Source of the DNA: Paguma larvata
Taxonomy: Eukaryota; Chordata; Mammalia; Carnivora; Viverridae
DNA length: 64,000 nt
Assembly: GCA_030068075.1 (NCBI GenBank)
Contig: CM057839.1
Coordinates: 55,704,960 to 55,768,959 of the forward strand
Reading direction: 5' to 3'
The translations under genes and the position numbers were made by a program. Positions 34,531 to 45,965 of the stretch are shown here, piece after piece. Position 1 is the first letter of the stretch, and each line of letters begins with the position of its first letter. Below the pieces are notes generated by a model. The model had not been told where the DNA came from. It made no database searches and saw only the letters and a program-made list of their open reading frames with translations.

Positions 34531-36504
34531 CGACCTAGCAAAAGTACTAAGATAGATGAAATTAAAAAGGTAACTGTACATCTTGTAGATAGTATACATT
34601 TAAATTTCTCATACTTTTCTGTGATAGAACTTGATATTACGAACATTCTTCTATCTGATCAAAATGTCCACCCACACGACTCTGGTTGGAAAGTCCTGTT
34701 GACTTAATTGCGTAGGTGAAAAACCTCCTTGACCATGTGTAACTTCCTTGAAGACTACATTATTCCAATTAGTTTCAAAGCCTGTAACTTAACATGTACT
34801 AAGTTTCTTTCTTACTGTATAAGAATGGGAATTTGCTTATAATCAAACCTCTTGCATATTGTGACTCTTTCTAGAGCAAGTCAAGTCAGCCTGTGCACAG
34901 AACAATGCTCAGATGCCATGGAGTCTAAGTATTCAAATACTTCTTCAAAACTAATTGTTTGCAAAACCTTTTTCTCTTTTTACAGAGAAACAGAGAAAGC
35001 TTTTATTCCTCCCATTTCTTCTGTGTTTCCACTTTCTAAGGTGGAGCTCTTGATCTTCGCTACACATCCAACTTCTCAATCCACTTAGTGTTCCCATGTT
35101 GTCTGCATTTCATCCAGTTGAACGCCACTCACCAAATTACTCTTCAGAGAGGAACTGACTTAAGTTGGTTGAGTTGTTCTCTGGAATGTCCTAAATTATG
35201 GAGGGTTCTGAAAACTGAATGAACAAAGAAGAGAAGGCAGGCAGGAATGATCTTAGATTTAGTTGCTTTCCACTTTATTGAGTAATGAAATTTCATTTGG
35301 GCTGTAAACCCTCACCCTGGGGGCTGAGGCTCCCTGCAAGCTACTCCTAGCTGTGATAATGATGGAGATCATTAGAGCCAGTCTCTTCAGGAATCAATCC
35401 ACAGCTGGGAAGGGCTTTTCTAATTTTGTGAAGAGATTGATAAGTGCAATCAATATATCTCTTAATGGTCTTATCAATATGTTCTGACTGAAAAAATAAA
35501 AAGATACAAAGTTTCCGTTTGCTTTATGCCTATTAGAAGGATGATGAATATCTCCATGTTACCTGCGAGTGGAATGGAATTCTACATATTTGCTTCAACA
35601 AAATCAGCAATAATTAGACCCCAATAGAACTGTTTTCTCTATGTGTTTGCCTCCAAGTTCTCTTTGTAGCCTCAAAGAGAATTCTCATGATGGAATCATC
35701 AGAGCACCATCTTGTGAAATTGAGAAATTTGAGGATGATTGGAAAACTGAAGATATCAACTCCTATTCTTGTAGTATGTTACTTGGTTATTTGAAATAAG
35801 AATGTGGATACATTTTAGGCTGGCTCTTTAGGTTTTTCATGAGCCGTGCATCTAGAATGCCAGCTGTAATCTTGCTTTCTCTAATGTTCTTAAGCCAGAT
35901 CCACTGATCACCTCCACCTGCTGTCTGAGTCACATGCACTATTTCTTTAATTCTAAAAGGATACCTTAAGGATAGCAATCAGTCTTCCTTGTTGACTCTT
36001 AAAGATAACAATCTTAGTCTTCCTTATTGGCTCAGTAAAAAGGCTAGATTTCTGTTCTCATTTCCTCTCGTAAGAACTGAATCTTTACGTTATCATCATG
36101 TATAACTTTTGAGGATCTCACTGGGTTCTGTCCCTTTTTCCACCTGAGTTCTGAGTCATTTGACAGATGGGGTGAATCCATTAGCTTTATTAATGATTAA
36201 ACCTGGATCAGAGGATATGGCTTACAGATGCTTCTTTAGTGGGTACCTTGTACCAAGCTCCAGAACTGGATTTACTCATCCAAACATAGGCAGCACTGAA
36301 AGATGGCACACCTTCCACCCACCCTGCATGGGGGTTGGTGCCTGTGGAAGCAATGGCATGGAGGAGAATATGCTTCTCCAAGGGCTGCCTCTAGGAGGAA
36401 GGGAGGAAGGAGATGGTGAATTAACTTTAGGGCTCCTCAGTGAAACTCTAGGGAGAAGAGTAAGGAGTGGGGATAGGCCACGGGTGTTATGGGAAAGTCT
36501 CTAT
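34531..36504. other. Unassigned non-coding DNA
   Basis: No gene or repeat was recognised. The 35220-35500 part has high word complexity and contains an inverted pair of GATA-type sites (35436-35478), so it could be regulatory. The 124-codon open frame at 36160-36534 has no domain that I know. Confidence 0.5.
35436..35478. promoter_or_regulatory. Inverted pair of GATA-type motifs
   Basis: attgataag (35436-35444) and its exact reverse complement cttatcaat (35470-35478), each containing a WGATAR-type core (TGATAA), with 25 bases between them that include gcaatcaatatat. The sites are seen in the sequence. Any regulatory role is inference. Confidence 0.35.
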
Positions 36505-36777
36505 TCCTATTGCTGCTCTGACACATTGTCATAAGCTCAAACAACACAAGTACCTTGAAATTTTGGAGGTCAAAAGTCTGAAAGTAGATCTACAGGGCTA
36601 ACATCTAGAAGTCTCCAGGGCTGCATTCTTGAGGCTCTAGCAGAAAATTTTCCAGCTTGTAAGTACTGCCCACATTACTCAACTTATGGCTCCCCTCCAG
36701 TAATGACATCCCTTCAGTCTCTGCTTCCCTTGTCATGTCTATAACTCTGACCCTCCTGCCTTTAAAAATACTTGTGA
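36505..36777 (-). mobile_element. MaLR-type LTR, left piece
   Basis: The words 'attgctgctctgacacattg', 'aaattttggaggtcaaaagtctgaaag', 'gcagggctgcattcttgagg'-like (ccagggctgcattcttgagg) and 'ctcctgcctttaaaaatacttgtga' follow the reversed layout of a MaLR (ERVL-related) LTR. It is an ancient non-coding solo LTR or part of one, cut by the SINE at 36778. Confidence 0.5.
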
Positions 36778-36980
36778 GGGGCACCTGGGTGGCTCAGTCA
36801 GTTGTGTGTCCGACTTCTGCTCAGGTCATGATCTCACAGCTTGTGAGTTTGAACCCTGTGACAGGCTCTGTGCTGACAGCTCAGAGCCTGGAGCCTGCTT
36901 CAAATTCTGTGTCTCCCTCTCTCTCTCTCTGCCCCTCTCCTGCTCACACTTGGCCTATCTCTCTCAAAAATAAACATAAA
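36778..36980 (+). mobile_element. CAN-SINE (cat type), plus strand
   Basis: Well-preserved SINE: 'ggggcacctgggtggctcag' head with A-box-like ggctcagtcag, B-box-like gagtttgaaccc, cat-type 'gctgacagctcagagcctgg', 'agcctgcttcaaattctgtg', a (CT)n tract, and an AAATAAACATA-type tail. It is flanked by exact 14-bp TSDs aaaaatacttgtga at 36764-36777 and 36981-36994. It lies within a MaLR-type LTR. Confidence 0.97.
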
Positions 36981-37145
36981 AAAAATACTTGTGATTACAT
37001 TGGCCCACTAATAGATACCTTCCAGTATAGTTTCTCCATCTCATGATCCTTAATCATAACTGACAAGTCACATACCATATTCGCAGGTATCAGGGATGAG
37101 GATATAGATCTCTTTGGGGGTGCTATTATTATGCTTACAATAATC
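36981..37145 (-). mobile_element. MaLR-type LTR, right piece
   Basis: 'tgattacattggcccactaa', 'gtatagtttctccatctcat', 'gatccttaatcataactgac', 'catattcgcaggtatcaggg' and 'atctctttgggggtgctatt' continue the LTR-like order begun at 36505. The piece ends near 'ttatgcttacaata'. Confidence 0.5.
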
Positions 37146-37578
37146 CGTCTTTATGGAAACCAGGAGAGTTGGGAAGTAGTATTGTGTCTAACTTCTCCCT
37201 CGACCTTAGTGTCCTGGTTGGGCTACTGCATCAATATTAATTAATCTAGTGACCAGCCCTTCTATGTGACACCAGAATATTAAACGCTGCCATTGAGACT
37301 CAATGTGCTTCAAATCAGGAAAGAGCACTTTCGGCATCATCACTGAAATAAACCTGCTGTGGGATCACTGTGCCTTAATACTACTATGACAATACACAGA
37401 GTCTAATGCTTTGGAGCTTTATATGAATTATATTAAAAATAGGTGTTAACTTTTTAATATTACTAACAAGAACTAAAGCTTAAAATGATAAATTACTTGC
37501 TGGACAACTAATTTAGACAAGATAGCTAGAAAGGATTAGGCCTGATATTTAAACTTGGGTCTTTGATTTCAATCCCAT
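37146..37578. other. Unassigned non-coding DNA
   Basis: No gene or repeat was recognised. Confidence 0.5.
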
Positions 37579-37593
37579 GTTTTCTGTTTTGTT

Positions 37594-37807
37594 TTGTTTT
37601 GTTTTCTTAATTTTTTTTTAGTTTTGAGAGAGAGAGAGAGGGAGCAGAGGAGGGGCAGAGAGAGAGAGGGAGACGCAGAATCCAAAGTAGGCTCCAGGCT
37701 GCGAGTGGTCAGCACAGAGCCTGATGTGAGGTTCAAACTCACAAATAGCAAGATCATGACCTGAGCCAAAGTCAGACGCTTAAGTGACTGAGCTGCCCTG
37801 GTGCCCC
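37594..37807 (-). mobile_element. CAN-SINE (cat type)
   Basis: Reversed SINE with T/G-rich start (a ttttg-repeat at 37586-37603), (GA)n tract, 'gtaggctccaggctgcgagt', and the head 'ctgagctgccctggtgcccc'. Flanking tgttttctgttttg (from 37579) and tgttttctcttg (from 37808) form an imperfect TSD. The open frame at 37569-37847 on the minus strand is SINE sequence. Confidence 0.93.
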
Positions 37808-37824
37808 TGTTTTCTCTTGTTTTT

Positions 37825-39176
37825 ATTGCTTCTTCATCTTTTTCCATAGTGGTTCCTGAGACCCTGTCCCACCATGAATGGGCCTTTTCCTATTCTTTGT
37901 TCGCCATCATCCTGATCTATCTCTGTGGCTGAGGGACCCATCATGTCTCCTTCTCACGACATAGAATGGTAGTGAATCACAGAACATCCTTGTGTATGGC
38001 TTTTTAGACTCTCTCCATTTCTGTTTTAGTACAGCTTAGGAGAGAGTTTCCTTCAAAGCACTTGAGCCTGTGAGTGTATGAGCTAAAGGAATGTCTTTGA
38101 GTAAAGCTCAGAGGAGCCTATGCCACTGCTGCCTTGGGGAAATGTGATAACTGTTTCTTCCCAGGGAGTTAGTAACTCTAGTTCTGTTCAGGATAACTTG
38201 GATAATTGACAACAAGCAGGGCATACTGAAATTTAATGAGAAGAACAAAACCAGTTGCTTATTATGAAATTATGACTAAAACAGAGAAATATTTCAAGCA
38301 CGGGTCCATGCTTTTTAGTGTACACGTCCCATTGTCTGGACACCCTCACAAAGTACTTGGAGCAAAGATGGTGCCTGATACTTGTTAAATTCAGCCCAAA
38401 TATTCAGGTGTGTCAAAATTGGCATAGGTCATCATTTGATGCCCTGAATCCAAACAGAATAGACCATAGAATCTGCTGGACTGATGTGATTTTTAGCAGA
38501 ATTGCCTTAAAGTATATCATTATTAACATTAGCATTTACTGAGATGTTAGCCTGTAGCCAGTTGTGGAAGGAAAACCAAAATACTTTCGGGTGAGACAAT
38601 ACCATAATCTATATCAGATGCAATGAAAATTTCTTCTTGGTTTTATCCTTAGATTGTGCGTGAGACCAGCTTTTCAGCTTTAATATGTATTTGACCTTTG
38701 AAACAATCAAACTAAGTGAACAAGCCTTTATAAAGCAGTAATGACAAGATTCCTTCTGGAATTTAGTGTTAGCTTAGAAAATAATTATCAAAATTTTTAG
38801 GTTGCCATGATTATAGTGCCTGGCAAATTTTCATTGTTCCAATTCACATGGGGGTAATGGAGTTTAGCAAAGATATAGTGTTTAAGAATATTAGCTTCAA
38901 TTTGTGGTATATGTGTTCAGTCTCCACGCAAACTCAAATGTTTATTTCCCCCAAAGTCTGCTTTCTTTAATGCACTTAATTTTCCTTTTCAAAACTTGTA
39001 TGATGTTAAAAATGTTGCATTCTCCTCCTATTTATACAATGAAAGACTCAAATCACTATGCAAGTCTAGTAGGATGCAAAGTAAGCTTATTTCCCTTTCC
39101 ACAGAGGTACCCTTCTTGGATATTTTTACCTAAGGTTTTACAGTTTATTTCCATGTATATAAATAACATGCTTGTA
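37825..39176. other. Unassigned non-coding DNA
   Basis: No gene or repeat was recognised. Open frames at 38318-38542 and 38904-39227 have no domain, and the latter runs into a SINE. Confidence 0.5.
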
Positions 39177-39190
39177 TTACTACTGTTTTC

Positions 39191-39401
39191 TTTTTTTAAG
39201 TTTATTTATTTGAGGGAAAGCGAATGAGAAGGGGGAGGAGCAGAGAGAAAGAGGTAAAGAGAGAATCCCAAGCAGTTGCCACACTCTCTGTGCAGAGCTA
39301 CAAACAGGACTTGATCTCAGGGTTGGTGAGATGATGACTTGAGCCAAAATCAGGAGTCAGACACCTAAGAGTTAATGCTTAACTGAGCCATCCAGGTGTC
39401 C
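39191..39401 (-). mobile_element. CAN-SINE, diverged copy
   Basis: Reversed SINE: 'tttttttaagtttatttatt', 'gggggaggagcagagagaaa', 'cccaagcagttgccacactc', and the head 'gcttaactgagccatccagg'. Flanks tactactgttttct (39177-39190) and ccactacttttctt (from 39401) look like a decayed TSD. Confidence 0.85.
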
Positions 39402-39414
39402 CACTACTTTTCTT

Positions 39415-39908
39415 AAATCAATTTTTAGTATTTTCTATTGATTTCCACTCGAAAGATGAGGAGCTACCAAACTTTTCTCCTTTTTATCTCGACAGGCATA
39501 CTTGCCTTTCCCTACTCTGTTAACTCTATAACTGGATTATAACTTCTGTTAAATCTTACATTAAGCATGAAAGTGTTACTTAGAGCTAAGTTAATTAGTA
39601 AGCCACAATCATATTTCCTTCATGTATAGCTTTTGGTCTTTCTTGGAATTAGTAATTAGGCATGTTTGCTGATCTATCTATATATGTGCTATTAATCCCA
39701 TACTTGGTAACAGTTGTCTAAATATATTCTTAATACATGCTGTCTCATCAGGCTCCTCTCTTATAGAAGTCTCTCTGGTACTTTCTGATCTGCTTTCTTC
39801 TGGGCTATTTGCTCTCTATCCCTCTGTCCGAGATGTGTTATCTTGGGAATCTTCCATCATCGCCATTCTGAGTATTCCCGGTATATTGTTTGCCTCTGGT
39901 CTGTGTCA
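39415..39908. other. Unassigned non-coding DNA
   Basis: No gene or repeat was recognised between the two SINEs. Confidence 0.5.
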
Positions 39909-39921
39909 TGTCTTCTGTTTC

Positions 39922-39950
39922 TATTATTATTATTATTATTATTATTATTT
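39922..39950 (+). repeat. (ATT)n microsatellite
   Basis: About nine consecutive tta/att units, derived from the reversed SINE tail. Confidence 0.95.
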
Positions 39951-40111
39951 ATGTTTATTTAATTTGAGAAAGAGTGAGAGCAAGCAGGGAAGAGGTAAAG
40001 AAAGAGAAGGAGAGAGAGAATACCAAGCAGGCTCTACCCTGATGCGGGGCTCGAGAGCATGACCTGAGCCAAAGTTGGACGCTCAACAAACTGAGCCACC
40101 GAGGCTCCCTG
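39923..40111 (-). mobile_element. CAN-SINE with (ATT)n tail
   Basis: Reversed SINE whose A tail has become an (ATT)n microsatellite at 39922-39950. Body words are 'atgtttatttaatttgagaa', 'caagcaggctctaccctgat' and the head 'aactgagccaccgaggctcc'. It is flanked by exact 14-bp TSDs tgtcttctgtttct at 39909-39922 and 40112-40125. The open frame at 39835-40062 reads the microsatellite as a tyrosine run and is not a gene. Confidence 0.95.
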
Positions 40112-42641
40112 TGTCTTCTGTTTCTTATGTCCCTTGTCTTTGTTTTTAATACGCAGTTTAAGGACTTGTTTTATAGGAACACATTTTCTGGTAGTTTTCT
40201 GGGAATGGTGTGTGAAGAAAAACATTCTGGGATCTTGTGTTGCTATAAATGTCTCTCCCTTGTCCTTAAACTTGATGATAGTTTGGTTATAAAAAATTAT
40301 CTCTCAGGATTTCAAAGATATTGTTCCATTTTCTTTTTGGTTTCAGAATTGCCATTGAGAAATCTGAGGTTTTTCTCTTTCCTGATTCTTCACATGTGAC
40401 TTGTCTTTTTTCTCTCTGGAGGCTTGTATGATTGTTCGTGAGCTCAGATTCTGAAATGTCTACAATGACGTAGACTAGTGTGTCTTGTTTAATTCCGTGA
40501 CTTAGACATTTGATGGAGTTTTTTAAATCTGGAACTCATGTCCTTAGTTCTGAAATTCTGTTGAATCATTTCTATAATGGTATCCTTTGTTTTCTTTTTC
40601 TAAAATTATTTAAGTGAATATGGGATGATCTGTAACAGATGGAATACTGAAACAGGAGAATCCAGCTGTCTTTTATTAAGCTAGACATTAAAGAGAATTG
40701 AAAAGTTATAAAGCAAAGTTACTACTGTCACTGATTATTTTTTGTTTTGTAAACTATTTTTTCTGTAAAAATGTATTGCTTTTGTTTCCATAGTTAAATA
40801 TCCTAGACAATGTTTATGTTGAAAAAATATTTAAAAATTAGTTTCCATTTCTAATAAGACACATACTGATAATCTGCATAAACAAAAGCTTTGCAGGCGG
40901 TCCGCAACAATTTTTGGAAAGCATTTAGGTAAGAAATCTTTAGGCCAAAAAGTTTTAAAACTGCCGTTTTAAATGTTCCTTATTAGATGTTTGTATTCTT
41001 TCATTTTTTCATATTTATTTTACTTCTCTGAGGATATTAATAGTAATGGTTTGGAATTTTCTTTTCCTTGGAATTTTCTTTTCCCTCAAAAGTCTGTTTA
41101 TAAGTTGTTTTCTTTGTGTCTTTCGGTATCCATTCTCAGAGGCATACATGAGATGTCTGATGACTTCAGTTGCTTATGTAAGGGTAGGGGCTAGCAAAAG
41201 TGACAGAGTTCAGTGGGATTTCCTTTGGGGTCCTTCACTTTAGGTTGATATCACTGTTGAGGAAATCCCATGTGGAAATTGGTATCTTTAGATATTTATT
41301 GTTAGACTAAGTGGATTCCCCCAGAAGATTCTTGGAACCCCTTGCCTGGAGACTAACGACAGGGCTATTATTGTTTAGGGAGCCAAGTGACAGAATCTAC
41401 CCGGGGGTCTCTGCAGTGACCATGCCCAAGTGTGCTAAACTCCCTTGTTTGTAGCTCCATCTTCATCCCTGTGTGTTCCCCTTAGTGCAGAGATCTGTAC
41501 TTGATTTTCTCCAGAGGATACATGTCTATACAGGGGAAGGAGCAGCAACCCAACACCATGAGTATGGAATATAGGAATCTTATGCTTCTCTTATGTCTTT
41601 AAACCAATCTTAGCTTCTCCCCCTGGAGCCCTACCCTAGGAAGGGCTGAATTCTTAGCTTTTTGAGCTTATACTGTGCAAATCGGGTTACTAACCAAAAT
41701 TCTGTCATTGCATCTTTTTCTTCTTGTCCTGTTAGTTTATGCTTGCAAAAAAAGAAAACTCATTGTATATAACTCTTTTGGGGGTTGCTAAATCTATAGC
41801 AAAATTGGTTGGATGTTTTGAATGTGGCAACTTTACACAGAACCAGGCCCAATTTCTGTATGGGCCTAGGCATGTGTCCAGTGTTTATTTTTATAAATGT
41901 TCCATTCTGAATGTTCAGTAATTATGTTCTCTTGCCAAAGTTGTCTTTTAGCACTCTGTTTACTTTATTTTTAGCAGAGGACAGATACATTGACAAGTCT
42001 AATAATAAAAATCCTCCCTAAGTGTTGTTTTGTTTTTTTTTTTACATTATGGCCTTAAATAGATATATTTGATTTCCAAGAAGTTAATTTTAATTTAAGA
42101 AGGAGGAAATTGCTTTAAAAAAAATTTCATGGTGATAAATGTTTGTCCAGATAATGACATCGGGGCAGTGTTGGCTGTGTCATTTTCTACAAGAGATGAA
42201 ATTCTCCTGTAAAAAAATGACATAAAAAGCAGATAAACTGAATATCCTGTAGGAATATTTTTATATTATCATTAAAATTCATTAATATTTACTGAACTCT
42301 ATAATTCTTGGATTCTACGTCATACTCCCAGTTGTATTTAAGGAGACTCCATCACTATTTCAGGTTCCTTGGAGACCATTCAAGGCAAAGTAAGTGCTAG
42401 AATCATTTTTAGAAAAATGAGTAACCAAAATCTACCACAAAGGAAAAAAAATGGGCAATGTTCCCTGGCTTGGTAATAACTTTTTAAAAAGATCTTTGTA
42501 TTCCCTGCTTATTTAAGTGGCTCAAGAAATGAGACTCTTTACTTGAGGGTCTTGTAGCCACGACTCTAGAGATAAATTGCTTGAGCTATAATTAACCCCA
42601 CTCCAGTTTTTTCTCTTCTTTGGAGGGATTAGCTTTACTTC

Positions 42642-42680
42642 TGCCCTGAGGGCACCAGTTTCCAATTGCCTGAGGCAATT
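42642..42680. promoter_or_regulatory. Two TFAP2-type palindromes, candidate enhancer
   Basis: tgccctgagggca (42642-42654; arms tgccct and agggca around one g) and aattgcctgaggcaatt (42664-42680; arms aattgcct and aggcaatt around one g) both contain the TFAP2 consensus SCCTSAGGS (CCCTGAGGG and GCCTGAGGC). Their centres are 24 bp apart. The palindromes are seen directly. Binding and enhancer activity are inferred. The region is not a recognised repeat. Confidence 0.45.
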
Positions 42681-42714
42681 AAAGCTGGAGTTATGGAGCA
42701 AGAAGGAAAAACAT

Positions 42715-42755
42715 CATGTGTGTGTATGTATATATACATACATATATATATATGG
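42715..42755 (+). repeat. (TG)/(TA) microsatellite
   Basis: A short gtgtgtgtatg stretch turns into tatatatacatacatatata, including a self-complementary gtatgtatatatacatac. Confidence 0.9.
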
Positions 42756-43296
42756 TACTTTAGTACTGTGGCTGCTGGGAAAGGTTTTATTTTGACAATT
42801 TGCCTGATCACTTTTCTGTTGGTATATATTGTGGATGCAATTTAAATTAAAATCTCTGTGTTTATTTTGGTCCATAGTTGGGGCACTGTAGTAGTAATGT
42901 GAGGACTGACTGCTTCGAGCTAGCAGAGGGATACAAATGTCAGTGTACCTGATAGGAAACAGGTTGCAGGTCAGAAGTCAGATAAGGGTGACTAAATAAT
43001 AAGCAAAAGTTAGGAATAGGACTTGGAAGTTTGTGGTTAAAGTCAGCACTGAAACTTTGGACTGTTAATTCAGTAGGGCCAAGTGGGTCCAAAACCCTGT
43101 GTGCAAAATATATCCCTCAGGTGATTCTTACTGAAGTTTTCCTGTATAATTATAAGGGGCACTTTTAAGACTTTTATAGGTTCTTACCATTCTGTCAAAT
43201 TCCTTAACTTTAAGTCAAAATGGAAATATTATTAAAATGGTGAACATGTATATTGCTTGTGTTTTGTGAAGACTTATGAAATTTGCTTTTGACTTT

Positions 43297-43516
43297 AATG
43301 TTTTTTTTTTAATTTTTTAAATGTTGACTTAATTTTGAGAGAGACAGAGCACAAGCAGGGGACGGGCAAAGGCAGAAGGAGATACAGAATCCAAAGCAGG
43401 CTCCAGGCTCTGAGCTGTCAGCACAGAGCCCTACGTGGGGCTCTACCTCACAAACCATGAGATCATGACCTGAACCGAAGTCCAACGCTCAACTGACTGA
43501 GCCACCCAGGTGCCCC
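43297..43516 (-). mobile_element. CAN-SINE (cat type)
   Basis: Reversed SINE: T-run, 'agagagacagagcacaagca', 'aagcaggctccaggctctga', 'gctgtcagcacagagcccta', and the head 'ctgagccacccaggtgcccc'. It is flanked by a 19-bp TSD with one mismatch: gaaatttgcttttgacttt at 43278-43296 and gagatttgcttttgacttt at 43517-43535. Confidence 0.97.
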
Positions 43517-43535
43517 GAGATTTGCTTTTGACTTT

Positions 43536-44090
43536 TAAAGAGATTGGCTATAATAACTTAATTTATAATGAGCTCTCATTCCTCTACAATTATTGTGCAT
43601 ATTTGGAAATTACTGGCAAGTGAGAAAAACCTACTCATTGTTTGCATATGTAGTTATTTTGTAGTGAATATTTTGGCAAGTGATAGGTTTTGCAGATACC
43701 GAAAAAAATTTTACTGCACTTTTTAAGGTTTTGTTTAATACTTTGGAGCCAATACTCACTTTTACATATATTCAACTCTGAAAAGCTGGTAGGTCCAAGG
43801 CCATGTGTCTGTAATACTTGAAAGATAAACCAACTTGATGCTGTAGAGTTTGATCTTGGTGTAGGTGTCAGGGCATCATTGGTTGAGTCCAAGGTGTAGA
43901 AAACTTTGATCCAAAGGAGCATGAGGGAACAATGATTTGGACATTAGAATCAATAACCAATTGAAGAAGGTTAAAACAGACATGGCAATGACCTTCAATT
44001 ATCTGAAGAGATACTGAGTGGGGAAATAAGGACTTTTTATGATTCGTAGGCCAGACTTAGGATCAATAGATGTAATTCTGGAAATATAAA
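43536..44090. other. Unassigned non-coding DNA
   Basis: No gene or repeat was recognised. The minus-strand open frame at 43635-43922 has no domain. Confidence 0.5.
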
Positions 44091-44101
44091 TTTTGGTTCA
44101 A

Positions 44102-44286
44102 TTTTTTTAAGTTTATTTGAGAAAGAGACAGCATGAGTGGGGGAGGGGCAGAGAGAGAGGGCAAGAGAAAATCTCGAGTAGGCTTCCAGCTGCCAGCACA
44201 GAGCCCAACATGGCGCTCAAATGCACAAAGCCATGAGATCTTAACCTGGGCTGAAACCAAGAGTAGGAGGCTTAATGGCGCCCCAT
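44102..44286 (-). mobile_element. CAN-SINE, diverged and shortened head
   Basis: Reversed SINE: 'aagtttatttgagaaagaga', 'gggggaggggcagagagaga', 'ccagctgccagcacagagcc', and a truncated head 'ggaggcttaatggcgcccca' that lacks the usual actgagccacc. Flanks ttttggttcaa (44091-44101) and ttttgcttcaa (44287-44297) form an 11-bp TSD with one mismatch. Confidence 0.9.
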
Positions 44287-44297
44287 TTTTGCTTCAA

Positions 44298-45965
44298 CAT
44301 AAAGAAGGATTTTTCTAACAATTAGAGGGTCTCATTGATGGAATAAATGGATTTCTAGGACCATGGGCCCATTTTACTTGTTTAGGTGGCACATTCATCA
44401 TCTACAAGAATCTTGTAAATTTTTTACAGATGTCTGGGGTAGATAACCCAATATCCTCTCAAAGTCAAATCTAACAGAAGTTTTAGAAACACATGATTAG
44501 TAGGTAGAAAATGGATTGCATTTGAAGACAATCCCTGAGAAGTTTGCCTTGGTGTTTAGCTGTGGTCAATGAGTCTGTTGGCAAATGTATGGATATACTT
44601 TCTCTAAATATATTTACTTCAGCACTTTCATTAATATTTTTATTAGCTATTTGCTAAAGGATATAACAAGCTGCTGAAGCAAGGGAGTTGATCACATTTG
44701 TCATGAGATTTGAAAAAGCAGAAAAGTTGCACAGATGTAAGAGCAGCTGAAAGTACCATTACTCTGTCACCTTGGAGCAAAGACTTTAAAAAAAATTATA
44801 ATAGTTTATCTTATTTTTTTCTAATTAAAATCTTGACAAGATAAAAAAAATTCACGAGAATATAGGTAGGTCCATCTGTCTTATTAGCCCAGAGTTGAAG
44901 ATGTATTTGTCAGAAATTTCAGTCTTAGGCACCAGTTTAAAGAAACAGGATGAGTTTTCAGGCAACATCATGTCGATACAGAGTCCTGCAAACAAACAGC
45001 CCTGATTGATGTCCTCATTTTACCTTCACACTGACAAAACCAGAATCTTCTTGATATTATAATTTCTTGTCCTTATTGTAAAAGATTCGCTAAAAAATTG
45101 GACCAGTAAAAAACTGTCCAAGATTTTTAAAAACAAAAGATTAAAAAATAAAAACGAAGCCACTTCAGTGGATAGACTTGTCTGTCTGGAAGGAGGAAGA
45201 TTGTTAAGGCTCTAGTATTTGATGGTTTACTCTTAACAAAATCTTGTTTAAAGTATTTTTACCTACTGTGTGTGTGTGTATGTGTGTGTATGTGTGTATT
45301 TTACCTTGACAGCGAACATGAGGCTTTTGGAATAGAGAACAGAAGAATTATTTACTTAACAGAACATCGGTGGCCATTCCCTGGACTCATTCTCTCTAGA
45401 GACAACATGGTAAAGGCAGATATCTTCTGTATACACAGTGGTTTTAAGCTACAGGAGAGGAGGTCTAAAATGAGGAATTTTGGAGCTTATAGACACACTG
45501 CTTGCACAGCTACCTCTTCTCACTTTCAGAGAAAAAAATTACTTTTGTGCTTTTGTTTTGTGGAATGTAAACAAATCCTTTCTAAAGAGACAAATCCAGG
45601 TGCCTAGGTCTATTACTCGGTGGAATATAAACAAATGGCCCCTGGGAAGATAAACTAGCAAATTTCTCCAGATAGCTCTATTTTTAACTTCTAAACCTTC
45701 TCATGTAGCATCCTTTAACCAGGCTGCCAGCACTCTTTGCCCAGGAAGCTGTGACCATGCAGAAACAGGAACACAGTAGTTGCTAGCTGACATTAACTAA
45801 CTCATAGTACCACTTATATATCACCTGTGGTTCAGGATTGAGTTCCCTTGTATAATTTTCATGTCTTTTATTATGGACTTTCTTCCTTATGGAAATTTAA
45901 TAGCACAATTGGATAGTTGCATAATTAATTATTCAGGGTTCCTAAGATCATTTACATTAAGCTCT
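44298..45965. other. Unassigned non-coding DNA
   Basis: No exon or named repeat was recognised. The open frame at 45272-45607 begins in the (TG)n tract and has no domain. Confidence 0.5.
45267..45299 (+). repeat. (TG)n microsatellite with TA interruptions
   Basis: tgtgtgtgtgtatgtgtg followed by tatgtgtgta. The TG array is interrupted three times by TA. Confidence 0.92.

Larger units (their letters stand above)
40126..43277. other. Unassigned non-coding DNA, possibly regulatory near 42.6 kb
   Basis: No exon or named repeat was recognised in about 3.1 kb. Short open frames (40127-40399, 40973-41243, 41739-41921) have no domain. The part at 42580-42700 holds two TFAP2-type palindromes. Confidence 0.5.

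Noticed and set aside
36160..36534. 124-codon plus-strand open frame
   Set aside because: No known domain and atypical composition. It runs into the LTR-like repeat.
45272..45607. 111-codon open frame starting in a cysteine-valine repeat
   Set aside because: The start is the (TG)n microsatellite. Nothing recognisable follows.
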